In this document: one piece after another, positions 1 to 12,469 of the stretch
Layout of the letters: every line of letters starts with the position of its first letter
Position numbering within the stretch: position 1 is the stretch's first letter
From: Microstegium vimineum
Lineage: Eukaryota > Streptophyta > Magnoliopsida > Poales > Poaceae
Reading direction: 5' to 3'
Assembly: GCA_022036555.1 (NCBI GenBank)
Contig: CM039122.1
Location: 2,627,043-2,691,042 of the forward strand
Length of the DNA stretch: 64,000 nt
Program-made: the position numbers and the translations under genes
The notes under the pieces: generated by a model
What the model was told of the DNA's origin: nothing
Seen by the model: the letters and a program-made list of their open reading frames with translations, nothing else
The model's database searches: none

Positions 1-711
1 CAAGATAATACTAGGCATGTACCACACAAGCAAGTCATATTGAATTGAAGTACAATGCAAACAAACATATGTGTAAATGCACATCCAAATGCAACAACTT
101 GTTCATAGGCTTTCTCCCTCTACTTGTGTGCTCAATTTTTAATTTTTCAATTTTCAAAATCCTATTTCTCCCCCTATTTCTATTTTCTCCCCCTTTACCA
201 AGGCATTATCATTTTATCACAATTTCTCCCCCTTTGTCACACATTACCACAAAGGAAACCACTTGTAGTAACATGTATCGCTTGAAGATACTTAGGAAGA
301 TTTATTTATCAAGTCAATTGAGAAAGAGAGTGGGGATAATAATCTTTTATAGTTCAACCTAGATCACTTGTCCTATATACTTAACACGGTTTAAACCATG
401 GACAAGCTTCTTCACACATCTTGCAATGGTTATCTTGGCCATGTTGGTTAAGTACAAGAATAAGTTTTCTAGATAAACATGTGAGGTTGCAAGCTTATCA
501 ACATGTCATATGCCACCACTAGATCAAGGAACTCATAGAAGTTATAGTGGTACCATATGTCCATAGAAATCATTTAATTTTCATGAATGAGCTTAATTTA
601 ATGAGAGAAGATGCCTATATGCTCTACACAAGTCTAGCAAAGGATGAATGCATATGTCAATCAACTGTACCTTGCTATCTTGGAGTAGAGGCATGTCATA
701 AGTGGGGTGCA
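1..711 (-). other. Copia 3' non-coding region with polypurine-tract-like blocks
   Basis: No convincing gene. Three plus-strand pyrimidine blocks near 172-193 and 223-237 (CTCCCCCT type) read on the minus strand as AGGGGGAG purine tracts. This is the arrangement expected between RNase H and the 3' LTR, and repeated tracts of this kind are seen in SIRE-type elements. Which block primes plus-strand synthesis cannot be told. Confidence 0.5.
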
Positions 712-1533
712 TCAACTCATGTTGGAGAAATCCAAGATATTCAACTCATTCCTTAACTTGCAAAAACTCTTCTCATTAAGTGGCTTGGTGAATATGTCGG
801 CTAATTGATCATCGGTGCCCACATTGTCAATGTAAATGTTACCCTTTTGTTGATGATCTCTTATGAAATGGTGTCTCACATCTATGTGTTTGGTTCTAGA
901 GTGTTGGATGGGATTGCTTGTAAGCTTCACCGCACTTTCATTATCATATAGCAAGGGAACCTTCTTAAATTTGATTCCATAATCATTCAAGGTGGCCTTC
1001 ATCCATAATAGTTGTGCACAACAACTCCCCGCACTAATGTATTCGGCTTCAGCGGTAGAGAGTGGCACACTATTTTGTTTCTTGGATGACCATGAGACTA
1101 GTGATCTTCCCAAAAGTTGACATGTTCCACTAGTGCTCTTTCTATCAACCTTGCATCCCACATAATCGGAGTCCGAATATCCAACTAGTTCAAATCTTGA
1201 CCCCTTGGAAAACCATAGTCCAACCTCTTGTGTATGCTTCAAATATCTCAAGATTCTTTTTGTGGCCTTCACATGACTCTCTCTAGGAGATGCTTGAAAT
1301 ATTACACATATGCATACACTAAACATGACATCCGATCTTGATGCGGTCACATAGAGTAAACTTCCAATCATTGAACGATAGAGTGTTTGATCCACCATCA
1401 TGCCACTTGTATCATTATCCAAGTGTCCATTAGTCCCTATGGGAGTACTAATGCCTTTAGCCTCTTCTAATCCAAACTTCTTCATCATGTCTTTGATATT
1501 CTTGCTTTGACTCACAAATGTGTCATTCTTCAT
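712..1533 (-). pseudogene. pol: Copia pol, RNase H domain
   Basis: Encodes the C-terminal RNase H of the copia polyprotein, which removes RNA from the RNA-DNA hybrid in reverse transcription. Visible landmarks are KKFGLEEAKGISTP and LYRSMIGSLLYVTASRSDV at the start, then the typical copia blocks YSDSDYVGCKVDRKSTSG and STAEAEYISA, and the tail DQLADIFTKPL. The reading frame is the same as that of the RT segment upstream, but a TAA replaces an expected Gln codon at 1543-1545, so the polyprotein would end before RNase H. Confidence 0.9.
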
Positions 1534-1542
1534 TTGCTTGAT

Positions 1543-2409
1543 TTAAAGTCCAAGGAAGTAACTAAGTTCACCAATCATGGACATCTCAAATTCTTTTGCC
1601 ATCATTTCACCAAACTCTTCACAAAATTCTTGATTTGTAGACCCAAAGATAATATCATCCACATAGATTTGCAAGACAAACAAGTCACTTCCAATCTTCT
1701 TTGTGAATAGGGTGGTGTCAACCAATCCAATCTTGAATCCCTTAGAGAGGAGAAAGCTTCTCAACCTCTCATACCATGCTCTAGGTGCTTGCTTCAATCC
1801 ATAAAGAGCCTTCTTGAGCTTGAATATAAGGTCGGGCTTCTTAGCATCTTCAAATCCGAGTGGTTGCTCAACATATACCTCCTCATTGATATACCCATTC
1901 AAGAATGCACTCTTGACATCCATTTGGTATAGCTTGATGTTGTGTGCACAAGAATAGGTCAATAGAATCCTTATTGCCTCTAGTCTTGCAACCAGAGCAT
2001 ATGTTTCCCTAAAGTCAAGACCCTCTACTTGAGTGTACCATTGTGCAACTAGTCTTGCTCTGTTTCTCACCACTATTCCATCTTGATCTTGCTTGTTCTT
2101 GAATACCCATTTAGTTCCAATGACATTATGATTTCTTGGTCTATCCACTAGTTCCCAAACTTGATTTCTTGTGAAGTTGTTAAGATCCTCATGCATAGCA
2201 TTTATCCAATCCACATCCTTCAAAGCTTCATCAATTTTGGTTGGCTCAAATGATGAGACAAAAGAGTAATGCTCACAAAATGAAGCCAAACTTGATCTTA
2301 TTTGAACACCACTTTGAATGTCTCCAATTACTTGATCTAGAGGATGATCTCTTGCAATATTGGTAGGTTGGAGCACTTGTGCGACGGAACCTCTTAAGAT
2401 AGGGCCCAC
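1543..2409 (-). pseudogene. pol: Copia pol, reverse transcriptase domain
   Basis: Copia RT copies the element RNA into cDNA in virus-like particles. Motifs in order are NQVWELVDRP, GTKWVFKNKQD, ALVARLEAIRILL, YQMDVKSAFLNG, KALYGLKQAPRAWY and the catalytic IYVDDIIFGSTN (YVDD). The segment begins just after the solo LTR insertion and ends in a nonsense TAA directly after the conserved SYFLGL. Apart from that stop the frame continues into RNase H. Confidence 0.92.
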
Positions 2410-2410
2410 T

Positions 2411-5400
2411 TGTCAGGATTAACCTTAATCCCAACAGATGATCCAAATCTTAATTAGCCCATCAGGTGTCGCCACTTCGCAGCGGGTCATCCACCTCTTT
2501 TCGAACAGGATCACCTCATTACAATCATTACAGAAGTAATACGAAATTTTTATATTACATCAAAGTAGCGGAAATTTAAAGTCATATTACAAACCATAAG
2601 TTTTGAAACATAACTTAGTGTCATACGATAAGGTTACATCAAGCTGCTGATAGAGTAAGAACAAAAAACCGAGGTACTCTTGCCCAAGAGTCAAGCAAAG
2701 ACAGTTTATTCTTCACCTTCATCTACACTGACCACGGTCATGCAGCAAGAAGCCACACAAACCGGTTGTGATCCTCATCTGCAACAGGGGTTAACAAACC
2801 CTGAGTACGGGAGTACTCAACAAGACTTATCCAACAAAGAAAAGTATTTGGTGGACAAAACAGTATGCAAGTCATAGGATTCAAGGTGTGGTTTACAAGA
2901 ATCAAGTATTTTGCATAAATGAGCATTTATAAAAAGAATTGAAATCATTTATGTTATCCATAAGATTACTCACGTATCGATCTAGATGTATGATCGATAA
3001 CAGGGTAATAACCATCCACGAAGGGATCCAACAAGTATCCAGTTAAAGTGTATTACTACGCGGTAGAGGACAGGGTCATGTTTCCATTTCCGAGGAACAC
3101 GACGATTCGAACCGGTTTATCCCAGCTGGGGCTTCCCTATCACATGACATATATAGCCGCTTAAAGCACGCATATGACTACCTTTCCCTGGATCCTCTCG
3201 CCAAGACCGGGGTTCCGCCACCCGAGAGCACAGTACACCTCCATCCAGTTCGCTAACTTGGAGGGTACACACTACTCTCGCCATCTCTCCACTCCCAGTG
3301 CGGGTTAACCGTTCTTCAAACGAGAATAGCCAGAGTCCAGCTTCCCGGAGTATGTGATAAGTACTCCAAAGTCACAACCCTTGGACGTCTACAACGGACG
3401 GTTCCTAATCGACACAGGCGGAAAGAACCCGCTCACCAGACACCGCTGATGGCTCTCCAACACCGTGTCCGCCTGGTCTCAGATTATTACTTCCAGCAAC
3501 AACATCCCCTTCTTAGAAAACATAATCATTTGCCGAAGCAATATGCTATGCGTAGGTGACCGGAAATCACCCACTATAAAAGTTCTAAGCATACTAAGCA
3601 TTTTTGCGAAAACTTTGCATCTTTAAGTGACAAGGGTAAAGGTACAAATAGTACAAGGATAAAGCTATGCATCAAGTAGGAATTTAATAAAGTACCGTAA
3701 TGCAATAGTATAAACATAAGTGTATTTAAAGCAATCATTTTAAATACAAGGAAGTGTTTGAATGCACCGGGGCTTGCCTTGGTTGGAGGGATAAACGAAC
3801 TCGGGCTCAGATTCAAGAGAGAAAACCTCTTCACTGGAGGTATCCAACCCCACCAACGAACAATCTACACGATATAATGACATGTCTTAGATGATGCTCG
3901 AATAGTAAACATGATGCTCAACTCAAACAAGCATGCTCCTAAGAAAAGACTAAAACAGATTACACCTTGAGTACAACTTTCCTTCATGAAGGAAAGCAAC
4001 ACTAGGTTAGAAAGCAAATTAATTAAACCCTATTTATCTTGATTATCTAAGTTAACACTTACATCCAAAAGAACTGAGCAAACAACATTACATCAAGCAT
4101 GTCCAACTTGTGTTTATCACTGGACAATTGACCATATGTGTCAAATAATCCAAAATCATTCAAGGCCTAAAGTTATTAAGGTTTCTAAACATTTTATAAT
4201 TAAACAGGGCATATTTATAGGATTAAAAACACACTGAACTAAGCAGGAAACCGGAACAACCCCGCACAAAACCTACGGACGGCAAAAACCTACCCAACAG
4301 TGGCACAGACGCTCGAGCGGCGTCGAGAACCACAAAACACGGCGGCGAGTCACCGTCGGTGACCAAACCGAACGGCTACCCCTCGAACCTGCTTCGGCTC
4401 GCCGAGCCGAACCCAATGAGGTACGCCACGACCCAAAACAAACCTTCAGAGACACCTCATCGAGGGTGCTGGCGATCTGCCGGAGCTCGACCGATCGCGC
4501 ACCGTCGAGCACAGACCTCGATCGGAAAAACTAGGCCTCGACCGAAGAAGCTAGACCTCGATCGATGAAGATAGACCTTGATCGACACTCGATCAGAGAG
4601 GCTAGGCCTCGATCGACCCTCGATCAGAGAGGCTAGGCCTCGATCGATCCTCGATCAGAGAGGCTAGGCCTCGATCGATTCAACCAGCAACTCCAGCAAG
4701 TTTAACGGCCCCCAAACAATGCGAAGTGCGCACGAAACAAACTCAGAGCTAAAAGCAACACCCTCGTCGACGGCACTGGCGGTCAGCGGGGATCTGCGCG
4801 ACGTGCGCCGGAGAAACACGCACGCGCTCGAGGGCAACTACCCCTCGAAACAGACTCAGGACGGCTAGGCGAAGCTAGCGCAAGACTCAGATTTCGAAAA
4901 GATCAACTACAACTATCAGACGACGAACACACCGCCGCGCCAAACAAGAACAGCGGCGGCGCTCGAGGACAGAGCTCGAAGGCTTGATACAAGGATAAAC
5001 GAGTGGAGCGGAGAAGTCGAGGAGCTCACCCTGGTCACGAAGCACTAGCAAGCGTGGCCGGAGATGAAGCAGAGATGACCGTCGATGGAGAACGTGCCGG
5101 CGGAGACGAAGAACTGCGCGGCACGAAGATGTTCCCGGAGCTATGGTCCACCATTTGCAAAATGGAGAAGCCGACAAGATTCAGAGAAGAACAAGGAGCA
5201 AGAAACACAAGATACAAAGGCAATGCGGCTCCTGCATATCCTGGTCGAAGACTGACCAGAGTAGCGGCGCTCTTATCGGAGTTGAAGAAGACGGATCCGC
5301 GCTGGATGAAAGCGGGCTCGACGACTTCAACCAACTTGACCCAAGGATGCGCAAGGTCAAGGCGAATACAATGGCGAAGGATTGAGTGGTTGGAAGTGGC

Positions 5401-6013
5401 TAACGAGCTCGGACGAGTTCGTCAATGGAGGTGGAGCGCTCGGCGGAACAAGGCAGAGCAGATTAGAGAAGAGCAGTGGCGTGGAAAGGGAAACAGAGAG
5501 GACGGTGCCCCGCTTTTAAAGACGGCAACAGGTTCCGCGATTTCGCCACGTACACTCGACAAGACGTGAGTCCATGGACAAGTGTCGGACAGGAGCGACG
5601 TCGAGATCAATCCCGCCATGCAACCGCTCGATGAAAGGACAAAACTGACCCTGCGGCTATTTTGCAAAAAGCTCAAGCTTCCAGGGGTTTTCAAGAAAAA
5701 CTTTGAACAAGAAAGATGCTCAAAACTTTGAGACCTACAACTTTGCTTAAACAACTACAAGCAAAAACTTTATAGATTTTGAAAATCATGTTTAGGGTTT
5801 AATTCACCCCCTCTGGGAAAAAGGGTTTGGATTCAAATTTTAAATTTTGAGAATTTGAAAAGATGACCTGCATTCAAGCAAATGATCAAACATAAGCAAG
5901 TAAACTCATTTTAGTTCAATGCATATCCAGGTTTTCAAACAAATGAATGATGCTTAATGCATATGATGACATGATCAAATTTTAATTAAGAGATTAACAC
6001 CCGGGGTGTTACA
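2411..6013 (-). mobile_element. Solo LTR of a large-LTR (gypsy type) retrotransposon, nested in the copia pol gene
   Basis: On the minus strand it starts TGTAACACCCCGGGTG and ends AATCCTGACA, the TG...CA ends of one LTR about 3.6 kb long. No internal protein domains and no second LTR copy are present, so it is a solo LTR left by recombination. The direct repeat ACTTG (CAAGT on the minus strand) lies at 2408-2412 and 6014-6018. The terminal CA overlaps this repeat, so the duplication may be read as 5 bp or 3 bp. Removing the element and one repeat rejoins the copia reading frame. Large LTRs of this size suggest a Tekay/Del-type chromovirus, but that assignment is inferred. ORFs inside it are not credible genes. 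Confidence 0.82.
4588..4680. repeat. 31-bp tandem repeat, three copies, inside the solo LTR
   Basis: Units start at 4588, 4619 and 4650 and share CTCGATCAGAGAGGCTAGGC followed by CTCGATCGA-type sequence. More degenerate, shorter units extend upstream to about 4510. They are almost identical, so expansion is recent or homogenised. Confidence 0.85.
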
Positions 6014-7368
6014 ACTTGTATGTTGGAATCTTGAGCATTCGGTTGAGATGATGATGGACTAGCCTCTTGTTGATCTTGAACTTGAGCTTCACTAGTATTT
6101 GCTTGATCTTGAGTTGGAGAGCCACTAGCTTCTTCTTGTAAGGGAATGGTCACTTGATCTTCATCTTCATCTTGTACTTGTCTTGATCTAATGTCACCAA
6201 TATCCATATCCTTCATTGCATTGACCAACTTGTCACCTATTACATCATCTAAGTTTTCTTGTTCATCTTGAGAGCCTTGTGTTTCATCAAATTCCACATC
6301 ATGCACTTCCTCAAGAATTCCACTAGATAAGTTCCACACTCTATAGGCCTTGCTTGATGTAGAGTACCCAAGTAGAAATCCCTCATCACATTTCTTTTCA
6401 AACTTGCTTAGCCTTGTTCCTTTCTTCAATATATAGCATTTACACCCAAATACCCGAAATTAAGCAATGTTTGGCTTTCTTCCATTCAATAGCTCATATG
6501 GAGTCTTCTCAAGCATCCCATGGCAATAGAGACGGTTGCTAGAGCAGCAAGCCGTGTTGATAGCTTTGGCCCAAAAGGAATGACTAACATTGTATTCACT
6601 CAACATTGATCTTGCCATGTCAATCAAAGTTCTATTCTTTCTTTCAACTATCTCATTGGATTGTGGAGTGTACTTTGGAGAGAATTGATGGTTGATCCCA
6701 AAGTCATCACAAAGTTCATCAATTCTTGTGTTCTTGAACTCACTCCCGTTGTCACTTCTAACTCTCTTGATAGTTGTTTCAAACTTATTTTGACACCTCT
6801 TGACAAATGGCTTGAAGATATCAAATGTGTCACTCTTGTCACTCAAGAAGAATACCCATGTGTATCTTGTGAAGTCATCAATTATCATAAATTCATACTT
6901 GTTTCCACCAATGCTTGCATATGTAGTTGGCCCAAAGAGATCCATGTGCAATAACTCAAAAGTTTTGCTTGTACTCATGATGTTCTTCTTTGGATGAGTG
7001 TTGTCAACTTGCTTTCCGGCTTGACATGCACTACATAGCTTGTCCTTTTCAAATGAGACATCTTTCAAGCCCCTCACAAGATCATGCTTGACTAGCTTGT
7101 TCAATTGCTTCATGCCAACATGTCCAAGCCTTCTATGCCATAGCCAACCCATGCTTGATTTGGTAATGAGACAAGTTGAGATTTGAGTCTCGCTAGCATT
7201 GAAATCCACAAGATATAGGTTCTCATACCGAAATCCCTTGAAGATCATGTTTGACCCATCCACACTTATACTTTCCACATCCTCCACTCCAAATATGCAT
7301 TTGAATCTGAGATCACATAATTGAGCTACTGACAATAGGTTGAACTCAAGCCTTTCAATAAGAAGCAC
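5986..7368 (-). pseudogene. pol: Copia pol, GAG-pre-integrase and integrase
   Basis: Integrase inserts the cDNA into the host chromosome. Reading minus, the zinc-binding part has HRRLGHVGMKQLNKL and CSACQAGKQ (HHCC). The catalytic core follows with LLHMDLFGPT, IDDFTRYTWVFFL, RVRSDNGSEFKN and PQSNEIVERKNRTLIDMARS, giving a D, D, E set. After 6460 a TAA interrupts at RKPNIA, where related proteins continue into the FRVFGCKCY block, which is still readable downstream in the same frame. The acidic and Ser/Gln-rich linker (6429 to about 6014) is then cut by the solo LTR. Confidence 0.9.
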
Positions 7369-7389
7369 ATTGCTAATGCTTAGATCATT

Positions 7390-7600
7390 GGAGATAACAA
7401 TCTTTCAAAGCCCTTTCACCTTGCCTTTGCCATTGTCACCAAAAGTTATACTATCAAATCCATGATCACTATCTTGGTTGATTGAGTTGAACATTATTCC
7501 ATCTCCAGTCATGTGTTGAGTGCACCCACTATCAAGCACCCAATGCCTCTCTCCGGCTTTGTAATTGACCTACAAGAGAGATCAATTCTTTTTAGGTGCC
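7390..7600 (-). pseudogene. pol: Copia protease region
   Basis: No long open frame, but the minus strand near 7495-7560 reads AGERHWVLDSGCTQHMTGDG, the aspartic protease active-site block (DSG) of plant copia polyproteins. It lies between gag and integrase as expected. Confidence 0.75.
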
Positions 7601-7671
7601 CAAACTTGCTTGGGTCCTCCAAGGTTAGTTACCAAGGATTTTAGTACCCAAATGGACTTCTTGGAAGCCAT

Positions 7672-9597
7672 TCATGGTGCACCAACAAACTTGGCATGAA
7701 CACCATTAGTACCCTTGGAAAAAACATATAATGAATCAACTATAATAGAGGATATGTCTTGTTTGGCCTTCTTGGTCTTGCATGCTTGCTTATTGTGACC
7801 AACTTGCTTGCAACTTTTGCAATAGCTACCGGTGTTCTTCAGAAAACTAGTTTTGTGAGGAACAAAAGCGGTCTTGCCTTTCTTGGGGGTATAACCCAAT
7901 CCCTCTTTGTAGAGAGATGCTCTTTGGCTACCCAAGCACATAAGCAAACGATCCTCACCTCTCTAAGCCTTAGCTAAGGAGTTATTGAGCTTTGTAACCT
8001 CCTTCTTGAGGGTTTCACTTTCCACCATTAGTGAGGCATCACAAGTGAAACCATCACCAATATATGAAGTAGAAATAGTAGTGCTACAAGAGGGGTTAGT
8101 GGGAGCAACAATGATAGGAGCATAAAATGATTCATCAAGAATATCGCAAGTAACTCTCATGTCACATGTTTGAACAATCTCTTTCTTACTTTGATCTAAG
8201 AGAGAGGAATGAGCTCTTTCAAGCTTAGTGTGAGACTTTACTAGCTTTTCATGGGCTTTCATTAGCCTCTCATGAGATGCTACGGCCTCATCAAGGTTTT
8301 GCTCAAGAGCCCCATTGGTCTTGCATTCCTTCCTCTTCTTATTAGTGTATTCCTTAGCTTGTTCAAGCATGTTCATGAGTTCTTCCCTTGGGGGCTCCTC
8401 ACTATCACTATCGCTCTCACTCTCACTCTCATCATGAGAAAGTACCTTAGTGGACTTAGCCATGAAACATGATGATGGAGTATCAAATAGAGAGATCTTG
8501 TCTCTCATTGCAATGCTTGCAAGAGCCTTCTTCTTGGTAGTGGTCTTCTTCTCTTGATCATCATCATCACATGAAGAGTCACTATCCCATGTCACTATGT
8601 GAGAATACCCCTTCTTCTTCTTCTTGTCAAAGGTGGGCTTCTTCTCTTTCTTGTCTCTCTTCTTGTGATCATCATCATCTTTGTCACTATTTTATGGACA
8701 ATGAACAATGAGATGATCAAAGCTTCCACACTTGAAGCACTTCCTAGGCTCATCAAATTTCTTGGAAGATGGTCTCTTTCTTCTTGCATGATATCCCTTC
8801 TTCTTCATGAATCTTCCAAATTTTCTCACAAATAGAGCCATTTCTTCTTCATCAACCTCACTAGCACTTGATTCTTCATTTTTGGCTTTGCCCTTGCTCT
8901 TGTGAGATGAAGTAGCTTTGAAAGCTATGCTCTTTTTCTTCTCATCCTCCTTTTCTTCTTTCTTGACATCTTTCTTTTTCTTTCTTTTTGTTGTTCCGGT
9001 AAGCATCTTGTGTCATCACATCTCCCAAAACTTGGTTAGGAGTCACGATATCCAATCCACCTCTCACAATCAAGGTCACAAGAGTCTCAAACCGAGATGG
9101 GAGACTTCTTAAGAACTTGTGAGAGAAGTCCTTATCCTCAACCTTCTCACCAAGGGCCATAAGATCATTGACTAGCACTTGTAGCCTATGGAACATCTCT
9201 GGCACATTCTCATCATCCTCTATCTTAAAGCTTGCAAACTTTTCTTTGAGGATATATGCCTTTGCACTCTTGACGGGTTGAGTGCCTTCAAATAATTCTT
9301 CTAGCTTCTTCCAAGCCTCATGAGCACTCTCAAGATTCTTGATTTGCTCAAACACTTTTTCATCAAGTGCCTCAACTCATGAATAGCACTTAGAGCAATA
9401 TCATTGTGTTGTAACTTTTCTTCCTCTTGAGGAGTGGGAGCCACCTCATTCACTACCTCAAACTTCTTGTCCACCACAAGCCAAACCTTCTGGTTAATTG
9501 ACTTGATATGAGTGGCCATCTTCACTTTCCAATAACCATAGTTTGAGCCATCAAACTTGGGTGGTTTCTTCATGTTGTTGATATGAGCCATCTTCAC
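7672..9597 (-). pseudogene. gag: Copia gag with two CCHC zinc knuckles, frameshifted
   Basis: Gag forms the particle shell and binds element RNA. The start is MKMAHINNMKKPPKFDGSNY, with the GSNYGYWKVKM block that opens plant copia gags. The frame shifts near 9372 and continues with the conserved EQIKNLESAHEAWKKLEE and SLPSRFETLV region. A knuckle CFKCGSFDHLIVHC (CX2CX4HX4C) lies near 8695-8740. A Lys- and Ser/Asp-rich, probably coiled-coil stretch follows (7963-8595), then a second knuckle CKSCKQVGHNKQAC near 7780-7825. The two-knuckle, long gag is the main reason for the Maximus/SIRE suggestion. Confidence 0.85.
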
Positions 9598-9634
9598 ACC
9601 CTAGGTTGTTAAGCCTCAAATCAATGGTGTACTA

Positions 9635-9646
9635 GCTCTGATATTA
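9635..9646 (-). other. Primer binding site (initiator Met-tRNA type) of the copia element
   Basis: The minus strand reads TAATATCAGAGC, two mismatches from the usual plant copia PBS TGGTATCAGAGC, two bases after the LTR end. Confidence 0.8.
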
Positions 9647-9648
9647 CT

Positions 9649-11390
9649 TGAAAGGTCCTAAGTGATGGCTAGAGGGGGGATGAATATCCTAATTTGAAAG
9701 CTAAAAACAATCTCAACAACAAGTTAGATAACTAAGAGGCGAAACTTGACTTGCACTAGCATACTAAGGGATGTAAAACCACCTAACCACAATTTCTATC
9801 CTAATAAGCTCTAGGATCACACAATTCCTACTCAATTCTAGTAGCCCCTAGGCACAACCTAATATACTAAGACAAGAATGAATGAGGTAATGCAAAGATA
9901 GGAAAGGTGATTATACCGATGTGGAGATGTTGGGGATGAACCAATCAAGTGAATACCAATAAAATGAATCAATCACAATAGACAATGGTTGACACTTGAT
10001 TTTCTTCCGAGGTTCACTAGTTTGCCAACTAGCTAGTCCCCGTTGTGGCAAGACACTCACTTGGAGGTTCACGTGCTAATTGGCATCACACGCTAAACCC
10101 GTCACCGGGTGCCACACAACCAACACAAGATGAGGCTATTGAAACGCCACGAGCAATCCACTAGAGTTACCTTTGCGATCTCCCACGGGGAAGGCACAAG
10201 AACCCCTCACAATCAACTTGTAGTCAACGAAGCACAATCACCAAGCTTCTCGATCTACCACCGCTGCTCCAAACCGTCTAGGTGATGACAATCACCAAGA
10301 GTAACAAGAAATCCGCAGCAAGAACGCCTCCCAAGTGCCACTAGATGCAAACTATATACGAAATGCACTTGGATCACTCAATCTCTATTAGGTTTTCACT
10401 AACCAAGCATGGAGATGAGTGGGAGGGAGTTTGCTCAGCTCAAAGGAGTTTCAAGATGTTAAAATGTGTGAGAGAGACATCCTAGAGCCGGCCAACACAT
10501 ATTTATGGACCCCCTCAAAGTCTACTAGTCGTTGCCCTGTTAAGTTGGCGACGGACGCTCTTCTCGGGGGCGACGGACGCTCCGTCGCCAGCGTTCGACG
10601 CCCTGTCAGAACTAGTCGTTGGGTTGCTTCACGGGCGACGGACGCTCCGTCGCCAGCGTCCGACGCTCGGACCTCCAGCGTCCGACGCCTGTCTTCAATT
10701 CACTCGCTTGCAGAGCCCTCTAGAAGCTCGACGGACGCTCCACGAGATACCGACGGACAACGTCCGTTGCACTCTAAATTTTCTCTGCGGTTTCAGTGTA
10801 GCCGACGGACGCTACGTCATGCTAACGCCAACGTCCGGCGCGTCGGACAGCGTCCGACGCCCTGATCTGCAGCGTCCGGTGCCTGTGCTTGATCCTCATT
10901 TGTCTCTGATCTTTTCCAGTGTTTCTCCAATGTGCCAAGCACTAAGATACCTCTTTAGTGAACACTTCTTGACATGTTTTACTTGTCAATTAGCATGGAG
11001 TATGTCACTAGGTCCTAAATACACATGCAATATAGATAACACCTAGTGGCACTCGACAAACTGCACTCACTTTTAAATTTTCCCTCTTAATAGTACGGTT
11101 GTCTATCCTAAAAGTGATCACACCCACTTGGTGTCTTGACCACCAAAAGAAAAGCCCTAGCATATACCTTTGTCTTGAATAGCTTAGGGTCTTTCCATTT
11201 CTCTTCTTCTCCAAGTGTGAGCTATTTGCACCATTTAGCTTCCTTGATTGCTCCATCACTTGTCATCATCTTTCATATGTATACTAGACCTACTCAAACA
11301 CTTATAGCTAGGTTAGTACCTTAGGTTTCATCAATTATTCAAAACACTAGAGATCTCTCATCAGGTGCTTGAAATTGAAAATGATTTCAA
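9649..11390 (-). repeat. Copia 5' LTR
   Basis: On the minus strand it ends CCTTTCA two bases before the PBS, with the common sequence CACCCCCCTCTAGCCATCA-like at the edge (plus strand 9649-9685). The outer end is not certain; I place it near 11390, where low-copy AT-rich sequence begins. A GC-rich block at 10530-10870 contains many repeats of GACGGACGCTCCGTCGCCAG and GCGTCCGACGC. ORFs across that block are not genes. Confidence 0.75.
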
Positions 11391-11424
11391 ACAACACTAA
11401 TATACCACCAACTAATATAAGTAA

Positions 11425-11861
11425 GAGCATCTCCAACAACTTGGAAAAATTGACTTGCTAAATCTTATGGTTTAGTAAGTTGCTAAATTATTTGACAAAT
11501 GACATCTCTAACAACTTGGAAAAATTGATTTGCTAAATCTTATGGTTTGACAAGTTGCTAAATTATTTGGCAAGTGGAAAACCCCTCTCTTCAACAATTT
11601 GCTATTCCAACTTGTCAAACTTGGGAATAGCAACTTGAAAAAAATAGTAAGTTGGTTTGAGGAGTTGTTGGAGAGTGAATTTTTTGAGTTTGCTAAATTT
11701 ATAAGGATAACAAGTTGGATAGCAACTTGATAAATATAGGCACGCGGAGGCCGTGAATAGCAACTTGGGATTGGTTTGAGGAGTTGTTAGAGAGAGAATT
11801 TTGTGATTTTACCAAATTTATAAGGATAACAAGTTGTTTTAAGGAGTTGTTGAAGATACTC
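11425..11861. mobile_element. TIR element, GAGCATCTCCAACAAC family A
   Basis: Left end GAGCATCTCCAACAACTTGG; right end GGAGTTGTTGAAGATACTC is its imperfect inverse. The interior carries duplicated blocks near each end. No ORF, so it is a non-autonomous MITE. The superfamily is not certain. Confidence 0.7.
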
Positions 11862-11909
11862 TTAGTTGTTAAGTTTGTATTTTGTTATTTGTCTTTGTGT
11901 TATAACATA

Positions 11910-12167
11910 CTACCGCCGTTCCCAAAATAATGCAATTCTCGTTTTTCGAGAAGTCAATCAGTTTGAACTTTGACTAATTTTATATAAAAAGGTACTAACA
12001 TCTGTGATATAAAATTAATATAATTAGATTAGTTATAGAATATGTTTTCATAAAAAAAATTATTTGGAGACATAAATGCTAATACTATTTAAAATAAAGT
12101 TGGTCAAACATAAGATTCATTGACTGACACGGTTCTCATAATTGCGTTTTTTAGGGGACGGAGGTAG
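11910..12167. mobile_element. Stowaway-type MITE
   Basis: Ends CTACCGCCGTTCCC and GGGGACGGAGGTAG are inverted copies, flanked by TA on both sides (TA target duplication). AT-rich, 258 bp, with no coding capacity. Confidence 0.85.
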
Positions 12168-12469
12168 TATTAAATTTTTGTCTTTGTCCTTCTATAGAAG
12201 TAATTGCAATTGTTAAATTATCTTTGTGCCAACATAGATAAGATTTTATTAGGTTTATAATTTTATCTAACATGTTTTTTTATTTCTGAAACAAAAAATT
12301 GCACACTATGTCTAAATAAATTACAACAAACTAAAACTATAATTTTAGTATAAAATATATGCAATAACCGTCGTCTGAAAGAAAACTAAAATTAAGACAT
12401 ATGAAATTTAGCAAATCCTTTTTTTTAAGTAACACCTTTATTTATAGATAGTTTCAAAGTATTATATGT

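Larger units (their letters stand above)
1..11390 (-). mobile_element. Ty1/copia LTR retrotransposon, Maximus/SIRE-like, decayed, cut by the left window edge
   Basis: Read on the minus strand the order is LTR, PBS, long gag with two CCHC knuckles, protease, integrase, RT, RNase H, which is the copia order. The long gag and the repeated pyrimidine-rich tracts after RNase H fit the Maximus/SIRE lineage; this lineage call is inference. Coding is broken by in-frame stops (about 1543-1545 and 6460-6462) and at least one gag frameshift near 9372. A 3.6-kb solo LTR interrupts pol. The 3' LTR is not visible and probably lies left of position 1. The right limit near 11390 is approximate. Confidence 0.88.

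Noticed and set aside
4887..5754. ORFs up to 188 residues inside the large solo LTR
   Set aside because: LTR sequence of elevated GC, no domains, and located between the clear LTR ends.
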